A DNA stretch of 8,867 bases, taken from contig CAYWSJ010000112.1 in assembly GCA_964461045.1 (NCBI GenBank), positions 1 through 8,867 of the forward strand, read 5' to 3'. The notes below the pieces were generated by a model. That model ran no database searches, was not told where the DNA came from, and saw nothing but the letters and a program-made list of their open reading frames with translations. A program made the translations under genes and the position numbers. Below are positions 5,787 through 8,867 of the stretch, piece by piece. Source of the stretch: JAGXLC01 sp964461045 (GTDB taxonomy: Bacteria > Bacteroidota > Bacteroidia > Bacteroidales > UBA12077). Every line of letters starts with the position of its first letter. Position 1 is the stretch's first letter.

Positions 5787-6374
5787 ATGCCATTTGAAAA
5801 TACTGAACATCATATTTCGCGGGGAGGCTGGATAGAAGTTGTAACAGGTTCAATGTTTTCAGGAAAAACAGAAGAGCTCATAAGGAGATTAAAAAGAGCT
5901 CAGTATGCCCGTTTACGAACTGAAATTTTTAAGCCCAAAATTGATACGCGTTATTCTGAAGATGATGTAGTTTCACATGATGAAAAGACTATCCGTTCTA
6001 CTCCTGTTGAAACTGCGCAGAATATAATGATTCTGGCTAATGATGTGGATGTTCTTGGTATTGACGAAGCCCAGTTTTTTGACGAAGGTTTGGTTGAAGT
6101 ATGCAATGAGTTAGCAAATTCCGGTGTACGAGTTGTAGTAGCTGGTTTGGACATGGACTTCTCAGGCAAACCTTTTGGCCCGATCCCAAAACTTATGGCT
6201 ACTGCTGAACATGTAACTAAAATACATGCTATTTGCCTCAGGTGTGGAAATTTGGCTCATTATTCACATAGAAAAACTGCTTCAAAAAAACAAGTACTTT
6301 TAGGAGAGAAAGATGAATATGAACCCCTTTGCCGTGAATGTTACTTAAAGGCAACCGGCCAAAACAATTTCTGA
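5787..6374 (+). CDS. tdk: Thymidine kinase (type II, TK1-like)
   Basis: Phosphorylates thymidine to dTMP with ATP in the pyrimidine salvage pathway; cytoplasmic, usually tetrameric. The 195 residues match the family in length and motifs. The P-loop is GSMFSGKT (21-28). A Walker B-type segment VLGIDEAQFFD (89-99) carries the likely catalytic Glu94. The next conserved segment is AGLDMDFSGKPFGP (119-132). Four cysteines in two CxxC pairs (Cys150/153 and Cys182/185) form the structural zinc site, and the lasso region precedes the second pair. The N-terminal extension before the fold (MPFENTEHHISRGG) is short and typical, and no better start exists. The gene is 34 nt upstream of murF-alr, with no evident promoter or terminator between, so the two are probably co-transcribed. 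It is divergent from the linker protein-rsmI pair. Confidence 0.97.
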   Translation: MPFENTEHHISRGGWIEVVTGSMFSGKTEELIRRLKRAQYARLRTEIFKPKIDTRYSEDDVVSHDEKTIRSTPVETAQNIMILANDVDVLGIDEAQFFDEGLVEVCNELANSGVRVVVAGLDMDFSGKPFGPIPKLMATAEHVTKIHAICLRCGNLAHYSHRKTASKKQVLLGEKDEYEPLCRECYLKATGQNNF

Positions 6375-6408
6375 CACCTGTTTGACGTTATATCTAAAAT
6401 AATTAATT

Positions 6409-8867
6409 ATGGCCTCATACTCAATAGATAAGCTGGCTAAAATAGTTTTTGGTGAACTCTATAAATATAAAGATTCCGTAATTCACCATATAATTATTGA
6501 CAGCAGAAAATTATTCACACCAGAAAATTCAGTTTTTTTTGCTATCCAGGGTGAGAGACATGATGGTCATCAATTTATAAATGACCTTATAAAAAAAGGA
6601 ATTCAAAATTTTGTGGTAACTGAACTGCCTAATCCTGATATATTGGAAAAAGCCAATTTCGTGAAGGTGCCAACTGCTCTGGGTGCTTTACAGCAACTAG
6701 CTTCTTATCATCGTAACCAGTTTGAATACCCCGTAATTGGAATTACAGGAAGCAATGGAAAAACAATTGTAAAGGAGTGGATATATCATCTTCTTCAGGA
6801 TTCCTATCAAATAGTAAGAAGTCCAAAGAGCTATAATTCCCAGATTGGCGTACCATTATCCATTTGGTCGATGGAAGAAAAATACAATTTGGGTGTTTTT
6901 GAGGCTGGTATCTCACAAACAGGAGAAATGCAGCGGTTACAAAATATTATTCGACCGGATATCGGCATTTTTACAAACATTGGACAGGCCCACCAGGAAA
7001 ATTTTAAAAGTCTGAAACAGAAGATTGAAGAAAAACTCGAATTGTTTTATGAATCAGAGACAATTATCTATTGTGAGGACCATCAAAAGATACATAAAAC
7101 CATAACAGAACATGATATTTTAAAATATAAAAACTTACTGACATGGTCTTATGAAGGAGATGCAACACTCAATATTCTGTCTATTGATAAAGAAAAAACA
7201 AAAACAGTTATTGCAGCAGAATACAAAGATCAATGGCTGAAAATTCAAATACCTTTTATTGACAATGGCTCTATAGAAAATGCCATTCATGCATGGTTGT
7301 TAATGCTCCATCTGAATATGAACCCTGAGATTATAAACAAACAGATGGAAAACCTGCCAGCAATAGCCATGCGTTTGGAGATGAAAAAAGGAATTAATCA
7401 CAGTACTATTGTTAACGATAGTTATAATTCAGACCTGGGTTCTCTGAATATTGCATTGAATATGCTCAATCAGCAAAATCAGCACAGGAAAAAAACGGTT
7501 ATTCTTTCTGATATTGTGCAAACAGGCAGAGAAGCTTCCGACTTATATGCAGATGTTGCCGACATGCTTCAAAGAAACCAGGTAGACCGCCTGATTGGAA
7601 TTGGTGAATCAATTTCTCATTTCAGGAATCTATTTAGCCTGGAAAAATACTTTTTTTCATCAACCGAACAGTTTATAAGCGCCATATCTTTTCTTCAGTT
7701 TAAGAATGAAGCGATATTGCTGAAAGGTTCAAGGCAATTTTATTTTGAAAAAATCTCACAACTTCTCGAAGAAAAGGTACATCAAACTGTGCTGGAAATA
7801 GACCTGGATAATGTGGTAACCAACCTGAATTATTTCCGAAACAAACTTAAAAAGAATACCCGGATAATGGCCATGGTTAAAGCCTTTTCGTATGGGAGCG
7901 GAACGTATGAAATAGCGAATGTCCTTCAATATCAGTTAGTGGATTATTTAGGAGTTGCTTTTACCGATGAAGGAGTAACTTTACGGGAATCAGGAATTAC
8001 ACTGCCCATTGTGGTAATGAACCCGGAGCCGGATAGCTATAAAATAATGATTGATTATGAACTGGAACCGGAGATTTATAATTTGAATAATCTTCAGAAT
8101 TTTAATAAGATAGTGAGCATGATCGGTCGGGAAGAATATCCCATACACCTGAAGCTGGATACAGGTATGAATCGATTGGGATTTAAGGAAGAAGAATTAC
8201 CCGAATTGTTGGAAAAATTGCCTGAAATGAATCATGTTAGGGTTTCTTCGGTTTTTTCTCACCTTGCAGCTGCTGATGAAACAGATAAGGATGATTTTAC
8301 CAGGGGACAGATAAAATTGTTTGAGAATATGACCAATCAGATAACAGAAATTCTTGGGTATCCGGTTATCAGACATATTCTCAACTCTGCAGGCATAGAA
8401 AGATTTCCGGAAGGTCAGTTTGAAATGGTGCGGCTGGGGATTGGTCTTTATGGCATCAGTGCGCTTGACCATAATCTTCTCAGCAATATCAGCACTTTTA
8501 AAAGTACAATTACACAAGTTAAGCAGGTAAACACCAATGAAACAATCGGTTATGGCAGGATGGGAGTGGCTGAAATTCCTAAAACCATAGGAATTGTGCC
8601 TGTTGGATATGCAGATGGATTAAACCGGGCTTTGAGTAATGGGAAAGGTGTCTTGTATGTCAATGGGAACTATTATCCGATTATTGGAAATATTTGCATG
8701 GATATGTGTATGATTGATATTACCGGGTCGGATGCAAAGGAAGGGGATGAAGTGATAATTTTTGGTGAGGAGCTTCCTGTTACCGAACTGGCCCAAAAGC
8801 TTGGAACAATCCCTTATGAAATATTTACCGGAATTTCTGAGCGGGTGAAACGTATTTATTTCCAGGA
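6409..8867 (+). CDS. murF-alr: Bifunctional MurF (UDP-MurNAc-tripeptide:D-Ala-D-Ala ligase) / alanine racemase, C-terminus cut by window edge
   Basis: A fused cytoplasmic enzyme for peptidoglycan precursor synthesis: the C-terminal half makes D-alanine from L-alanine with PLP, and the N-terminal half joins D-Ala-D-Ala to the UDP-MurNAc tripeptide using ATP. From the ATG at 6409, 819 residues are visible without a stop. MurF half (1 to about 457): substrate-binding start DSRKLFTPENSVFFA, P-loop GITGSNGKT (111-119, Lys118), YNSQIGVPLS, FEAGISQTGEM, NIGQAHQENF, and NDSYNSD (336-342), matching the D-x-Y-N signature. Alanine racemase half (about 460 onward): PLP lysine Lys491 in MVKAFSYGSG, LDTGMNRLGF, FSHLAAAD, HILNSAG, VRLGIGLYG, catalytic Tyr715 in IGYGRMG, PVGYADG and ICMDMCMIDIT. 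The PLP motif differs from the common VKADAYGHG; I regard this as normal for the fused Bacteroidetes form. The last residues (ERVKRIYFQ) look like the natural C-terminus, so little is missing. Both catalytic sets are intact. Confidence 0.96.
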   Translation, partial: MASYSIDKLAKIVFGELYKYKDSVIHHIIIDSRKLFTPENSVFFAIQGERHDGHQFINDLIKKGIQNFVVTELPNPDILEKANFVKVPTALGALQQLASYHRNQFEYPVIGITGSNGKTIVKEWIYHLLQDSYQIVRSPKSYNSQIGVPLSIWSMEEKYNLGVFEAGISQTGEMQRLQNIIRPDIGIFTNIGQAHQENFKSLKQKIEEKLELFYESETIIYCEDHQKIHKTITEHDILKYKNLLTWSYEGDATLNILSIDKEKTKTVIAAEYKDQWLKIQIPFIDNGSIENAIHAWLLMLHLNMNPEIINKQMENLPAIAMRLEMKKGINHSTIVNDSYNSDLGSLNIALNMLNQQNQHRKKTVILSDIVQTGREASDLYADVADMLQRNQVDRLIGIGESISHFRNLFSLEKYFFSSTEQFISAISFLQFKNEAILLKGSRQFYFEKISQLLEEKVHQTVLEIDLDNVVTNLNYFRNKLKKNTRIMAMVKAFSYGSGTYEIANVLQYQLVDYLGVAFTDEGVTLRESGITLPIVVMNPEPDSYKIMIDYELEPEIYNLNNLQNFNKIVSMIGREEYPIHLKLDTGMNRLGFKEEELPELLEKLPEMNHVRVSSVFSHLAAADETDKDDFTRGQIKLFENMTNQITEILGYPVIRHILNSAGIERFPEGQFEMVRLGIGLYGISALDHNLLSNISTFKSTITQVKQVNTNETIGYGRMGVAEIPKTIGIVPVGYADGLNRALSNGKGVLYVNGNYYPIIGNICMDMCMIDITGSDAKEGDEVIIFGEELPVTELAQKLGTIPYEIFTGISERVKRIYFQ

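Noticed and set aside
8197..8517. Minus-strand open frame of 106 codons inside murF-alr
   Set aside because: It is antisense to the racemase active-site region, whose motifs are intact; there is no independent support.

Overview
The window looks like chromosomal DNA of a low-GC member of the Bacteroidota (Bacteroidetes), probably near the Bacteroidales/Marinilabiliales. The clues are a MurF-alanine racemase fusion, which is a hallmark arrangement of that phylum, promoters of the TTG...TAnnTTTG type, start codons without clear Shine-Dalgarno sequences, and an RsmI that stops where the core methyltransferase fold ends. No mobile element, CRISPR array, rRNA or tRNA was seen.

Layout. (a) 1-1931 is a divergent DNA-damage module. 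A Y-family DNA polymerase (DinB type, C-terminus outside the window) reads leftward. A LexA-like HTH plus S24-peptidase repressor reads rightward and keeps an Ala-Gly cleavage site and a Ser/Lys dyad. The AT-rich gap between them carries a good promoter for the repressor gene with an 8-5-8 palindrome over its -7 element, which suggests autoregulation. (b) 1972-3537 (minus strand) is a 521-residue helical, TPR-like protein of unknown function, convergent with the repressor gene. (c) 3538-3841 is a long intergenic region with a near-perfect palindrome, an 11-bp direct repeat at 19-bp period and a canonical promoter. This promoter drives a small acidic orphan protein (3842-4135). (d) 4164-5632 (minus strand) is a probable two-gene operon: an uncharacterised protein with a long Lys/Glu-rich linker, then rsmI. 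(e) 5787-8867 (plus strand) is a probable operon of thymidine kinase (tdk) and the bifunctional murF-alr gene, which runs off the right edge probably within a few residues of its end.

Functionally, most of the window is housekeeping: ribosome modification (RsmI), nucleotide salvage (Tdk) and peptidoglycan precursor synthesis (MurF-Alr). The mutagenic polymerase and its cleavable repressor form an inducible damage-response unit. The least explained parts are the TPR-like protein, the small acidic ORF with its elaborate upstream region, and the linker protein in front of rsmI. I do not see clear evidence of a wholly new multi-gene system; the best leads are the regulatory DNA at 1004-1063 and 3726-3825.
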